Shown here: positions 54,968 to 63,135 of the stretch, piece by piece
Numbering within the stretch: the stretch's first letter is position 1
Layout of the letters: each line of letters begins with the position of its first letter
NCBI GenBank assembly: GCA_013177825.1
Contig: JABLXX010000001.1
Coordinates: 582,936-646,935, forward strand
From: Syntrophaceae bacterium
GTDB lineage: Bacteria; Desulfobacterota; Syntrophia; Syntrophales; PHBD01
Length of the DNA stretch: 64,000 nucleotides
Direction of reading: 5' to 3'
Notes under the pieces: model-generated
Told to the model about the DNA's origin: nothing
Seen by the model: the letters and a program-made list of their open reading frames with translations, nothing else
The model's database searches: none
Program-made: the position numbers and the translations under genes

Positions 54968-55759
54968 TCAGAGCAGCGATCGTTCGTGGAGGATCCGAAG
55001 GAGTTCCCGCGCCTTCTCCTCCGTTGTCCCCTCCAGGAAGCGGCAGGATGCGGGCGGTGGGGCCGAGACCTGCCGCGGGCGCTCCCGGATTTCCGGAGCC
55101 GGCAGGGCGCCCGCCGGGACTTCCGTGAGACCCTGCGAGCGGGCGCGGAGCACATGCGACAGGGCCGGGTAACGCGGGCGGTTGATGCCTGTCTGGACCG
55201 CTACGACTGCCGGGAGGCGGATCATCAGGATCTCCCTCCTTCCCCCTTCCATTTCCCTCTCCACGCCGATGGAGGGGCCTTCCACGCCGGCCTGCCCCTC
55301 CGGGTGGACGTCCAGGCGGATTGCCGAGGTGGCCCACGGCCAGTCCAGGTATGCCGCCAGCATGGGGCCCGTCTGGCCGTGCATGTCGTCTTCCGAAAGG
55401 GTTCCCGCCAGGATCAGGTCGTAGCCCCTGCCGCCGGCCCAGGCAGCCAGAAGGGCCGAGATTTCCGAAGGCATCGGGCTCCGGTCTTCCCCGATGAGGA
55501 TGTGGATCCCCTCGTCGGCGCCCGTCTCCAGGGCACGGCGCAGGGTGGTACGGACCCGCGGGGGCCCTGCGGAGACGGCGTCGATCCGCGTGCCCGGGAT
55601 CGCCTCCCGGATCCGCAGGGCCTCCTCCAGGGCGTGTTCGTCATAGCGGTTGATCCGCCAGTCCGCCCCCTCGGCCGCCCTCCAGCGGGTTCCGCTTTCG
55701 TCCGGCGCCACCGGGGCGTCGTCGTCGGGGACCTGCTTGATGCACACGAGGACCTTCAT
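54968..55759 (-). CDS. Electron transfer flavoprotein beta subunit-like protein
   Basis: The 263-residue product is an EtfB/FixA-like protein. It begins MKVLVCIKQVPDDDAPVAPD and has the family core INRYDEHALEEALRIREA, DLILAGTLSEDDMHGQTGPMLAAYL and the signature-like RREILMIRLPAVVAVQTGIN. EtfB normally pairs with EtfA to carry FAD and AMP, but no etfA is adjacent. Instead it lies 8 bp behind the ZraR-like regulator, at the end of a two-component operon. The partner must be encoded elsewhere or may not exist. Confidence 0.88.
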   Translation of the reverse strand: MKVLVCIKQVPDDDAPVAPDESGTRWRAAEGADWRINRYDEHALEEALRIREAIPGTRIDAVSAGPPRVRTTLRRALETGADEGIHILIGEDRSPMPSEISALLAAWAGGRGYDLILAGTLSEDDMHGQTGPMLAAYLDWPWATSAIRLDVHPEGQAGVEGPSIGVEREMEGGRREILMIRLPAVVAVQTGINRPRYPALSHVLRARSQGLTEVPAGALPAPEIRERPRQVSAPPPASCRFLEGTTEEKARELLRILHERSLL

Positions 55760-55767
55760 GGTTCTGC

Positions 55768-57141
55768 CTACATCAGCCCGTACTGTTTCAGCTTCTTGTG
55801 GAGGGTGCGGCGCGTGATGCCGAGCCGGCGGGCAGCCTCGCTCTTGTTCCCTCCGGCTCCCTCCAGGGTCTTCAGGATGGCGGCCCGTTCCAGCTCGTCG
55901 AGGGACGTTCCCTCCACGGTCAGGCCCGTCTCCTCCGACGGCTCCGGTGAGACGGGCGAAGTACCGTCAGGGAGCGTCAGGGCCAGGTCCTCCTCCCCGA
56001 GCCATTCCGATCTGGCCATGACCACGCCCCGCTCGACGGCGTTCATGAGTTCGCGGACGTTTCCCGGCCATTCATGCCGGAGGAGGCCGTCCATCGCCCG
56101 GGGCGTGAAGCCCTTTATGCCCTTCCTGTTCTTTTCCGCAAACTGGGCCAGGAAATGCTGGGCCAACAGCGGGATATCCTCCCGGCGCTCCCGGAGGGGG
56201 GGCACAACGAGATTGACGACATTGAGACGATAGAAGAGGTCGTCCCGGAAGCGCCCCTGGCCGATTTCCTGGCGGAGATCCTTGTTCGTGGCTGCGATGA
56301 TGCGCACGTCCACTTTCAGAACGTCGCTCCCGCCCACCCGCGTTATCTCCCGTTCCTGGAGCACCCGGAGGAGCTTCACCTGCATCCCCAGGGACATCTC
56401 GCTCACCTCGTCGAGAAAGAGGGTTCCCCCGTCGGCCTGGCGGAATTTTCCCTCCTTGCGCCGGTCGGCCCCGGTGAAGGCCCCCTTCTCGTGGCCGAAG
56501 AGCTCCGACTCCAGGAGGCTTTCCGTCAGGGCGGCGCAGTTGATCTTGACGAAAGGGCCGTCTTTCCGGAGGCTCCCGTAATGGATCGCCCCGGCGATCA
56601 GTTCCTTGCCCGTACCCGATTCGCCGGTGACGAGGACCGTCGCCTCCGTGGGGGCGATCTGGGAGACCGTCTCCAGGAGCCGGGTCATCGCGGCGGAGTG
56701 TCCCAGGAGGTTCATGCGGCTGTACCGGTCCTCCATGTTTTCCCGGAGGAGCCGGTTCTCCTCCGCCAGGCGGAGATGCTCCATGGCCCGCCGGATTGTC
56801 AGCTTCAACTCGTCGAAATCAAGGGGTTTCGTGAGGTAATCGTAGGCGCCCTTCTTGAGGGCCTCCACCGCGGTTTCCACCGAGGCGTAGGCCGTCATGA
56901 GGATGACCGGGATGGCGGGATTGAAGGCCTTGATCTCCGTCAGGGCCTCGATTCCCGAGACATGGATCATCCGGATGTCCATCAGGATCAGGTCGAACGG
57001 TCCCTCCCGGACCGCGGCCACGGCGGCGGAGCCGTCGTCCGCCTCGGTGACGGCGTATCCCCAGCCGCCCAGGAGGGTCTTCAACATGGTCCGGTGCGCC
57101 CGGTCGTCGTCTACGACGAGAATGTGCTCGTTTTTTTTCAT
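55768..57141 (-). CDS. Sigma-54-dependent response regulator, ZraR/AtoC type
   Basis: This 457-residue activator has a receiver domain (HILVVDDDRAHRTML; acceptor Asp in LILMDIRMIHVSG), an AAA+ domain with GESGTGKELIAGAIH, ESELFGHEKGAFTGADRR (sigma-54 contact), GTLFLDEVSEMSL, and a Fis-type end (NKSEAARRLGITRRTLHKKL). It overlaps the kinase gene by 4 bp (ATGA). A matching target is likely the sigma-54 promoter at 59065, upstream of the ZraP-like gene, on the other side of the kinase. Confidence 0.94.
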   Translation of the reverse strand: MKKNEHILVVDDDRAHRTMLKTLLGGWGYAVTEADDGSAAVAAVREGPFDLILMDIRMIHVSGIEALTEIKAFNPAIPVILMTAYASVETAVEALKKGAYDYLTKPLDFDELKLTIRRAMEHLRLAEENRLLRENMEDRYSRMNLLGHSAAMTRLLETVSQIAPTEATVLVTGESGTGKELIAGAIHYGSLRKDGPFVKINCAALTESLLESELFGHEKGAFTGADRRKEGKFRQADGGTLFLDEVSEMSLGMQVKLLRVLQEREITRVGGSDVLKVDVRIIAATNKDLRQEIGQGRFRDDLFYRLNVVNLVVPPLRERREDIPLLAQHFLAQFAEKNRKGIKGFTPRAMDGLLRHEWPGNVRELMNAVERGVVMARSEWLGEEDLALTLPDGTSPVSPEPSEETGLTVEGTSLDELERAAILKTLEGAGGNKSEAARRLGITRRTLHKKLKQYGLM

Positions 57142-58901
57142 GTTTCTTTCCTGCCGGGGATCCGGAACGTCACGGTGGTCCCTCTGCCCGGCTCGCTCTC
57201 CAGGCGGATGTCGCCGCCGTGGGCCTCGACGATCTTGTGGACGATGGCCAGCCCCAGGCCCGTTCCGGATGGTTTGGTCGTGTAATAGGGGTCGAAGACG
57301 CGCAACAGGTCTTCCACCGGGATGCCCGCCCCCGTGTCCGCAATCCGCACCCGGACGGCACCTTCCGGATCGGCCGCCGCTGCCGTGGTCAGAATCCCGC
57401 CGGGCTTCATGGCGGCCAGGGCGTTCAGGTACAGGTTGAGAAAAACCTGATGCAGCCGGTCCGGATCCGCGGTGACTGCCGGCAGATCGGAAGGGATCCG
57501 GATCTCGACGGCGATGTTCTTTTCCCGGATCTCCCCCGCGATGACCCGGAGCGCCCGCTCGGCCGCTTCGCCGATGGAAACGGGGACCCGCTGGAGCGTC
57601 ATGGGACGGGCGAACTCCAGGAGCTGGGTGATGACCCGGTTGAGCCGGTCGACCTCCTGGATCAGGATGTCCGCGGTGCCGCGATCTTCCGGAACGTCCC
57701 GGTAGCGCTCCCGGAAGTACGTGGCGAATCCCTTGATGGAGCTCAGAGGGTTGCGGATTTCATGGGCCACGCCGGCGGCCAGGCTGCCCAGGGACGCCAG
57801 GCGCTGGCTCCGGACGACTTCTTCCTTGAGCTGACGCATTTCCGCGATGTCCCGGAACAAAAGAATGGATCCGAGCGGCGTGCCTTCTTCCGATTCCAGG
57901 GTTGTGGCCAGGGCCTCCAGGGGAAGGGTGCGGCCGTCCTCCATCTGGCATTCCAGTTCCTTCTCGAGGGTTTTCCCGCTTTCCCGCAACTCCGTCAGCA
58001 GATCCCGCAGGCACTGGGGGAGGATTTCCCGGGCCGGTCGGCCGTCCACCCCGCCTGGGGCGAGGCCGAGGATGTCCTCGGCCGATCGGTTGCAGGCGGC
58101 GATGAGGCCGTCGTTTCCAACGGCGATGAGACCGATGGGCATGTGCTCCACGAGCCGGTCCGAGAAGGCTTTGATCCGGGATAACGACTGCCGTGTCGTC
58201 CGCCATTCCTGCACGATGAAGAGGATCAGAAATCCGGCGCATCCGATCAGGAGGAAAAGAGCGCCCTGGGCGATCGACTGGTTTCTCTGCCGTTTCCGGA
58301 TATCCTCGAGAGGCGTCGTGTCCAGACCGACAAAAACGATCAGCTGCCGGATCGTCTCCGGGCTCACCGGAGGAGAAATCCGTCCCCCCGGCCCGAAGGG
58401 AGGGCGGCCGGCGGCCGGCGAAAACCCGCGGTAGACCTCGAAGCTGTCTTCGCCGCCGGGATTCGGGACCCGTCGCCAGCGGACCTGCCTGGAGCGGGCG
58501 ATCTCCTTGAGATCCAGGTCGGTTCCATAGGGACGGCCCACCGACGAGGGGTCGCTGTCCGCCAGGATCGTACCTTCGCCGTCCACGACGACCATATAGT
58601 CGACCCCTTTCTGCTGGGCCGTTTCGATGAGCAGCTTCTGCAGCTCCAGGTAGCCCCAGCTGTGCAGGCCCAGGCCCGTTCGTGCTCCCGCCTCGTAGGA
58701 GCGGATCAGGGCTTCTCCCTTCTCCATGAGGAGCTGGTTCATGAATGCCTCATGGCGGGTCATGCTTGTCAGGGCCATCCAGCTGTACAGGGGGGCAAGA
58801 ATGGCGGCGGCGCCGAGGATGACCCAGGGCGAGAAACCGGCCCAGGAAAATTTTCCGAAGGAGAAGCGAGCGGGTTTTGTCTGTTTCGTCCGGACCTTCA
58901 T
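57138..58901 (-). CDS. Membrane sensor histidine kinase, ZraS type
   Basis: This 587-residue kinase has an N-terminal membrane helix (about 27-45), a periplasmic sensor domain to about 205, a second helix (GALFLLIGCAGFLILFIV), a PAS domain (VEHMPIGLIAVGNDGLIAAC), HisKA (LAAGVAHEIRNPLSSIKGF) and HATPase (TGLGLAIVHKIVEAHGG). The layout matches ZraS-like kinases. The ATG at 58901 is chosen; a TTG two codons upstream is possible. It overlaps the regulator gene and is divergent from the ZraP-like gene. The inducing signal (metal or envelope stress) is inferred from the ZraP link only. Confidence 0.94.
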   Translation of the reverse strand: MKVRTKQTKPARFSFGKFSWAGFSPWVILGAAAILAPLYSWMALTSMTRHEAFMNQLLMEKGEALIRSYEAGARTGLGLHSWGYLELQKLLIETAQQKGVDYMVVVDGEGTILADSDPSSVGRPYGTDLDLKEIARSRQVRWRRVPNPGGEDSFEVYRGFSPAAGRPPFGPGGRISPPVSPETIRQLIVFVGLDTTPLEDIRKRQRNQSIAQGALFLLIGCAGFLILFIVQEWRTTRQSLSRIKAFSDRLVEHMPIGLIAVGNDGLIAACNRSAEDILGLAPGGVDGRPAREILPQCLRDLLTELRESGKTLEKELECQMEDGRTLPLEALATTLESEEGTPLGSILLFRDIAEMRQLKEEVVRSQRLASLGSLAAGVAHEIRNPLSSIKGFATYFRERYRDVPEDRGTADILIQEVDRLNRVITQLLEFARPMTLQRVPVSIGEAAERALRVIAGEIREKNIAVEIRIPSDLPAVTADPDRLHQVFLNLYLNALAAMKPGGILTTAAAADPEGAVRVRIADTGAGIPVEDLLRVFDPYYTTKPSGTGLGLAIVHKIVEAHGGDIRLESEPGRGTTVTFRIPGRKET

Positions 58902-58921
58902 GAGCAAACGCCATCATGGGG

Positions 58922-58969
58922 TGGATAGTTAGTATCCAAGCGGATACCACAGGCGGTTATTCTGTATCC
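58922..58969. promoter_or_regulatory. Paired inverted repeats, candidate enhancer sites for the ZraR-like regulator
   Basis: Four half-sites built on GGATA/TATCC lie in a row: TGGATA (58922), TATCCA (58933), GGATAC (58942) and GTATCC (58964). The first two form a tight inverted repeat with a 5-nt spacer; the other two form a wider one with 16 nt between. They lie about 95-145 bp before the sigma-54 promoter, a usual distance for enhancer sites. Confidence 0.55.
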
Positions 58970-59064
58970 ACCTTTTTTCTCGTTCGTGCGCCGGGCAGGG
59001 GAATGGAGGACCTTTGTTTTTTAGAAGCATAATGGAATCGAGTAATTGTGTTGCACGTGCGGGG

Positions 59065-59081
59065 TTGGCACAGCCGTTGCT
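59065..59081 (+). promoter_or_regulatory. Sigma-54 promoter of the ZraP-like gene
   Basis: TTGGCACAGCCGTTGCT matches the -24/-12 pattern: the GG (59067-59068) and GC (59079-59080) are exactly 10 nt apart. It lies 83 bp before the ATG at 59164 and next to a sigma-54 activator gene. Confidence 0.85.
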
Positions 59082-59163
59082 CTTAATCCCCACAAAAGGG
59101 AAACAACACGACACGGCAAAGAATTCAAATTCGGAAAGAGCAATACAGAAAGGAGATCCAAAA

Positions 59164-59685
59164 ATGAAAGGCAAGACATGGATGACAACGGTGGCAATTC
59201 TGGCTGTTGTCCTGATGGCGACCACGACCTGGGCCTATGGCCCGGGCGGAGGAAGAGGCTGGGGGAGAGGCCCCTGTTACAACGCCGCTGACGTCGGCGG
59301 TCCGGTTGGCCTGAACCTGACGGCGGATCAGAACGAGAAGGTCCGGGCCCTGCGGGTGGCCCACCAGAAGGAAGTCCAGCCCCTCCAGGCGGCGATGTTC
59401 GAGAAGCGGGGAGAACTCCGGAACCTCTGGCTCGAGACGACCCCGAACGAGGAGAAGATCCTGAAAGTGAACAGAGATATCGATTCCATCAAGGCCCAGT
59501 TGAATGAAAAGGCCACGAAACACCGCCTCCAGATGCTGAATGTCCTGACACCCGAACAGAAGGCCCAAATCCAGTCGCGCGGTCCCGGATTCGTCCGCGG
59601 ATTCGGCCCGGGAGCGGGAGCCGGATGTGACGGCTGGGGCCCCGACCGCGGCCAGGGACGGGGAATGGGTCCCCGGGGCTGGTAA
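59164..59685 (+). CDS. ZraP/Spy-CpxP-like periplasmic chaperone
   Basis: The 173-residue product has a signal peptide (MKGKTWMTTVAILAVVLMATTTWA) and a helical Spy/CpxP/ZraP core: NLTADQNEKVRALRVAHQKEV, then MFEKRGELRNLW and VLTPEQKAQIQSRG. Both ends of the mature protein are rich in Gly, Arg and Pro (GPGGGRGWGRGPCY and FGPGAGAGCDGWGPDRG). ZraP is a zinc-binding repressor and chaperone that tunes ZraSR; the divergent kinase-regulator genes and sigma-54 promoter support the same loop here. The ribosome binding site is AAAGGAG. Confidence 0.88.
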   Translation: MKGKTWMTTVAILAVVLMATTTWAYGPGGGRGWGRGPCYNAADVGGPVGLNLTADQNEKVRALRVAHQKEVQPLQAAMFEKRGELRNLWLETTPNEEKILKVNRDIDSIKAQLNEKATKHRLQMLNVLTPEQKAQIQSRGPGFVRGFGPGAGAGCDGWGPDRGQGRGMGPRGW

Positions 59686-59722
59686 GCCCCCAACCGGCGC
59701 ATAGCGCCTGACATAGAGAGAC

Positions 59723-59758
59723 GGGACCGGAGCGGTTTCACCCTCGCCCTCCGGTCCC
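59723..59758 (+). terminator. Hairpin terminator after the ZraP-like gene
   Basis: A perfect 10-bp stem GGGACCGGAG / CTCCGGTCCC with a 16-nt loop lies 37 bp after the stop. It is followed by TCTCCCGTTTGA rather than a long T run, so it may be a moderate terminator. Confidence 0.6.
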
Positions 59759-60675
59759 TCTCCCGTTTGATGGGGAGGGGGCCATCTTCAGCAAACGGTA
59801 CCTTCCAGAACCCAACTCGCATAAAACATCCTGGTCTTGACAAGCTGAAAGGCATTTTTTGGCATTTTCTGGACCGCTTGGTTGTGATCCTTATCCCTCT
59901 GGTTAAACCGGAATTCACATTCCTTCAGTTGCATGAAAAAGTCGATGGGAGGATGCCATGGAATTCCATGAGCCGCCTTTCGCAAAGGACCAGAAGGAAT
60001 CCATCCTGTTAATAAGTCTCTTCCCACTGGCTAATTCGTTGGTTCCATTTACCAGATTCGATCTGTTCAGCCGGCCAAAACCCTTAAGGAAATGTCGGGA
60101 AAGGCAGGCTTGTCGGATTGATTACGTCTGCAAGTCCTTGACAGGTCCATTGATAGGACATGCTCATTTCATATCCTGCTCATTACAGAATTTTAATAAT
60201 ATCACACGGACAATTTTCATAATTTTCAGATATGGGTTAAGTCAAGTTAAGTGTGCATAGAAAAAATTATTTTTCAAACGAATGATTCGAGAAGGAAAGA
60301 CAATGCATAAAAATTCAGGATAATCCAGGCTTATACCGTGATGTTTCTATGGGGATCAATGAAGAGAGCCATGTTTTAACAAAGAGCAGATATTGCTGAG
60401 GATCGTATCATGAATAAGTGCCTTTTGTCTTTAGACACAAGAAGCACAATTAGTTGTATAAATTTACAACTTATGCGAGCAGTTAGAATTTGGTTTCGAT
60501 AAACGATTAGTTGTTGGTGTTTTAACATGTTCTTAGGGGTGAATATATAGATGAATATAGGTTTACTTATAAAATAAAGTAAAAAGAGCAAATGTAATAA
60601 AAGATGCGTCATAAACATGCAATTTAAAAAAATACTTGTTTCGGTCTCAGATTGTTCTTTGTTCTTGTGTGATTC
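59759..60675. other. AT-rich gene-free region with possible transposase remnant
   Basis: About 900 bp show no convincing gene. From about 60150 the sequence becomes strikingly AT-rich compared with the flanks, suggesting foreign origin. On the minus strand near 59850-59950 a frame reads FFMQLKECEFRFNQRDKD, resembling the C-terminal end of IS1595-type transposases; the rest of that protein is absent. No inverted repeats of an insertion sequence were found. Confidence 0.4.
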
Positions 60676-61800
60676 ATGCTGACCTCCGGAATTTACTCAA
60701 AATGGTCTTCGGCGGGGAGGCGCGCCCTGTGCGCCCCCTCCGCATTTTTCGCCTTCTTTTCAGGAAGCCTGTTTTTAATTTATCTCCTTGCGGCTTCATT
60801 AACCTCGTTCAGCCGTTTCTTTATGGATGTTTCCGGCATCGATCTCCTTGTGTTTGCCGGCAGCGGATCCAACATCGGTCCGAACAAGCTCCTTCTCCTG
60901 CGCATCCTGATGAACGGCTGTCTTGTCGTTACCGCCTGCATGTTTCTTCTGCTGATCGCCAGGCGGGGAATCATCCGGCGGATTTTCATCCTTGCCGTGC
61001 TCCTGCCTGCCTACATCGGAGCATACTCTTTTCTGCATTATCCGGTACAATATGGTGAACTGCTGGAACAGATCGAGATCGCAGAACTGCCGGTGGTGGA
61101 CCCCGCTCTTTTCAGCAAATCGTCACTTTCCATCGAATGGATCCATAACGAGGACGAACTGTATCAAGCCTGCCGTGCGAGATTCGAAAAAGCTCGAAAA
61201 TCCTTGAAAGAACAATGGGGAATCGAAGACGGCCGGAAGCTGGAAGCGCTGTATCTGATGAACACCGTTTCGGCCTTCTGGGGCTACGGGAATCGTGTTC
61301 TGCAGGATAGGGTAGGCTGTGTAAGCATGAATGAGAAAACGGCCTTCCGGCTGGACGCCCCGGACGAAATAGGTGACTATCTGCGGAGCGAGATCGGCTG
61401 CTGCAGCGATTTTGCCTACATACTCAAACTGCTGCTCGATCGCGCGGGCATTCCCAATCGCAGAGTCATCATTGCCCACGGGCATGCGATGAACGAAGTA
61501 TATTTACCCTGCGGCTGGATGACGCTGGATGCAACCACCAATATGGCTTTCGATGGGGACTGGACGTCCATCCAGAAACGGCATGGCCGGAACAGAAACT
61601 CCGTTCACGTCTTCGTTTTCCCTCATTCAAACCAATTTGCGGGGGGAAACCCGCTCTACAGGCCGGGAATCGGCCACCTTCGCTTCGCTCTCCTGCTGGA
61701 TGCCGTCAACAAGTCCGCCTGTCCTGTTGCCTATCCCGACGGTTACGAGACGATCCGTCCCGCTCCTCCGATTCAACTGGTTTCCAGCAACAGCCGATAA
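60676..61800 (+). CDS. Membrane protein with transglutaminase-like domain
   Basis: The 374-residue protein has three N-terminal membrane helices (about 20-45, 75-98, 100-118) and a C-terminal transglutaminase-like domain. The catalytic set is visible as Cys in SEIGCCSDFAYILKLLLDRA, His in IIAHGHAMNEVYL and Asp in GWMTLDATTN. Members of this superfamily act as proteases or peptide-modifying enzymes; the substrate here is unknown. The ATG at 60676 is used; no strong ribosome binding site is present. The gene follows the AT-rich gap and has a composition between that gap and the core genome. Confidence 0.82.
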   Translation: MLTSGIYSKWSSAGRRALCAPSAFFAFFSGSLFLIYLLAASLTSFSRFFMDVSGIDLLVFAGSGSNIGPNKLLLLRILMNGCLVVTACMFLLLIARRGIIRRIFILAVLLPAYIGAYSFLHYPVQYGELLEQIEIAELPVVDPALFSKSSLSIEWIHNEDELYQACRARFEKARKSLKEQWGIEDGRKLEALYLMNTVSAFWGYGNRVLQDRVGCVSMNEKTAFRLDAPDEIGDYLRSEIGCCSDFAYILKLLLDRAGIPNRRVIIAHGHAMNEVYLPCGWMTLDATTNMAFDGDWTSIQKRHGRNRNSVHVFVFPHSNQFAGGNPLYRPGIGHLRFALLLDAVNKSACPVAYPDGYETIRPAPPIQLVSSNSR

Positions 61801-62015
61801 AGTATCATTGTTCCGTTCTTTCCTTGCGGTTTCCGGCCGTTCTGTACGGGCCTGACTGTCACGGAGAAATGGAATCCCCCCCTCCTCTATCGCGATTCGG
61901 TAAAGGATTGTTGCAGTACAGCCCTCAGCCGGATTCTGCTCCGCAAGAAGGTGGTTGAGGAATGGTGCCGGATGACGTAATAGTTCCGCCTGTTGTTTCC
62001 TGGGAGTGAAAGTGA

Positions 62016-63047
62016 ATGGTTATGGTCGGATATGGAAAAGCCGGCTCTGGCACGGTGCCTTGGCAGACGGCTCTCTTCGGACAGGAATCCGGATCCGGAT
62101 GGACCTTGATCCGGCTGTTCTGTCTTCTTCTGGCGTTCCTGTTCGTTTCCGTTCCGGCTGAGGCGGCGGAGCGCACCTACCGGCATATCGTAGTCCTGGG
62201 GGATCCCCATTTCCCGGGGCAGTATATGGAGGCGAAGGAGCAGGTTCTCCGGACCGTGAATTCATGGCCGGATGTCGATCTGGTCGTTGCCGCGGGGGAT
62301 CTCTGCGAGGACCGCGGGACCGTCGAGGAGTACCGGACGGTGAAGCGATTCTTCGGCGGACTCGCGAAACCGTTTCTGCCGGTTCCGGGCAACCACGACG
62401 TCGTTTACCGGGACGAGCTGAACGCAAACGGAAGGAGGGTTCGGGGCGACGACGCCACGCGGGAGGAGAAGCGGCGCCGTTTCCGGGAGGCCTTCAGCCT
62501 GCGGGCCGACTACCACAGCAGAAAAGAGGGCGGCTACCTCCTCGTTTTCCTCTCGCCGGAGCGGCCCGAGCATCTCGCAGAGATGTCGTACCGGCAGGTG
62601 GACTGGCTCAGGTCGGAACTGAAAAAGCACCGCCGGCTCCCGACCATTGTGTTTTTCCACGCCCCCCTTCGGGGCACGCTTCCGGATTACAATTTCCGCG
62701 TCAACACGCCGAACTACATCGCCCAGCCGGCCGACCGGATCCATGACGTCCTGATGGAGAACCCCCAGGTCTTCCTCTGGGTCTCCGGCCACACCCACAC
62801 GGTTCCGACGCATGAGGGATTCGCCTCGGCGGTCAACGTCTATGAGCGGCGCGTCACGAACATCCACAATCCCGACATGAACCGGGCCGGTATCTGGACA
62901 AATTCCCTTTACCTTTTCCCCGACCGGGTTGTCGTCCGGACCTACGATCACGGAAAGGGGGCCTGGCTTCCGGAACTCGAGCGGATCATCCGGCCGGAGG
63001 ATCCGCGGAAAGCGGCAGGTCGGAGCCGCGCCGGCGTTCCGCCCTGA
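62016..63047 (+). CDS. Exported metallophosphoesterase
   Basis: This 343-residue protein has a hydrophobic export signal after a longer N-terminal leader (LIRLFCLLLAFLFVSVPAEA, about 32-51). The calcineurin-like metal motifs are complete: VVLGDPHFPG, VVAAGDLCEDR, PVPGNHDVVY, FFHAPL and VSGHTHT. It should hydrolyse phosphoesters in the periplasm; the substrate is unknown. GGGAG lies 9 nt before the ATG. It stands alone between the transglutaminase-like and leuC-type genes. Confidence 0.9.
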   Translation: MVMVGYGKAGSGTVPWQTALFGQESGSGWTLIRLFCLLLAFLFVSVPAEAAERTYRHIVVLGDPHFPGQYMEAKEQVLRTVNSWPDVDLVVAAGDLCEDRGTVEEYRTVKRFFGGLAKPFLPVPGNHDVVYRDELNANGRRVRGDDATREEKRRRFREAFSLRADYHSRKEGGYLLVFLSPERPEHLAEMSYRQVDWLRSELKKHRRLPTIVFFHAPLRGTLPDYNFRVNTPNYIAQPADRIHDVLMENPQVFLWVSGHTHTVPTHEGFASAVNVYERRVTNIHNPDMNRAGIWTNSLYLFPDRVVVRTYDHGKGAWLPELERIIRPEDPRKAAGRSRAGVPP

Positions 63048-63135
63048 CGGCGGCTTGTTTCGGAACGTTCGGGTTGATTAACGGGCGAAGATATTATAGA
63101 AAGAACGCCACCCGGCATTTGTGGAGCGAATCCAA

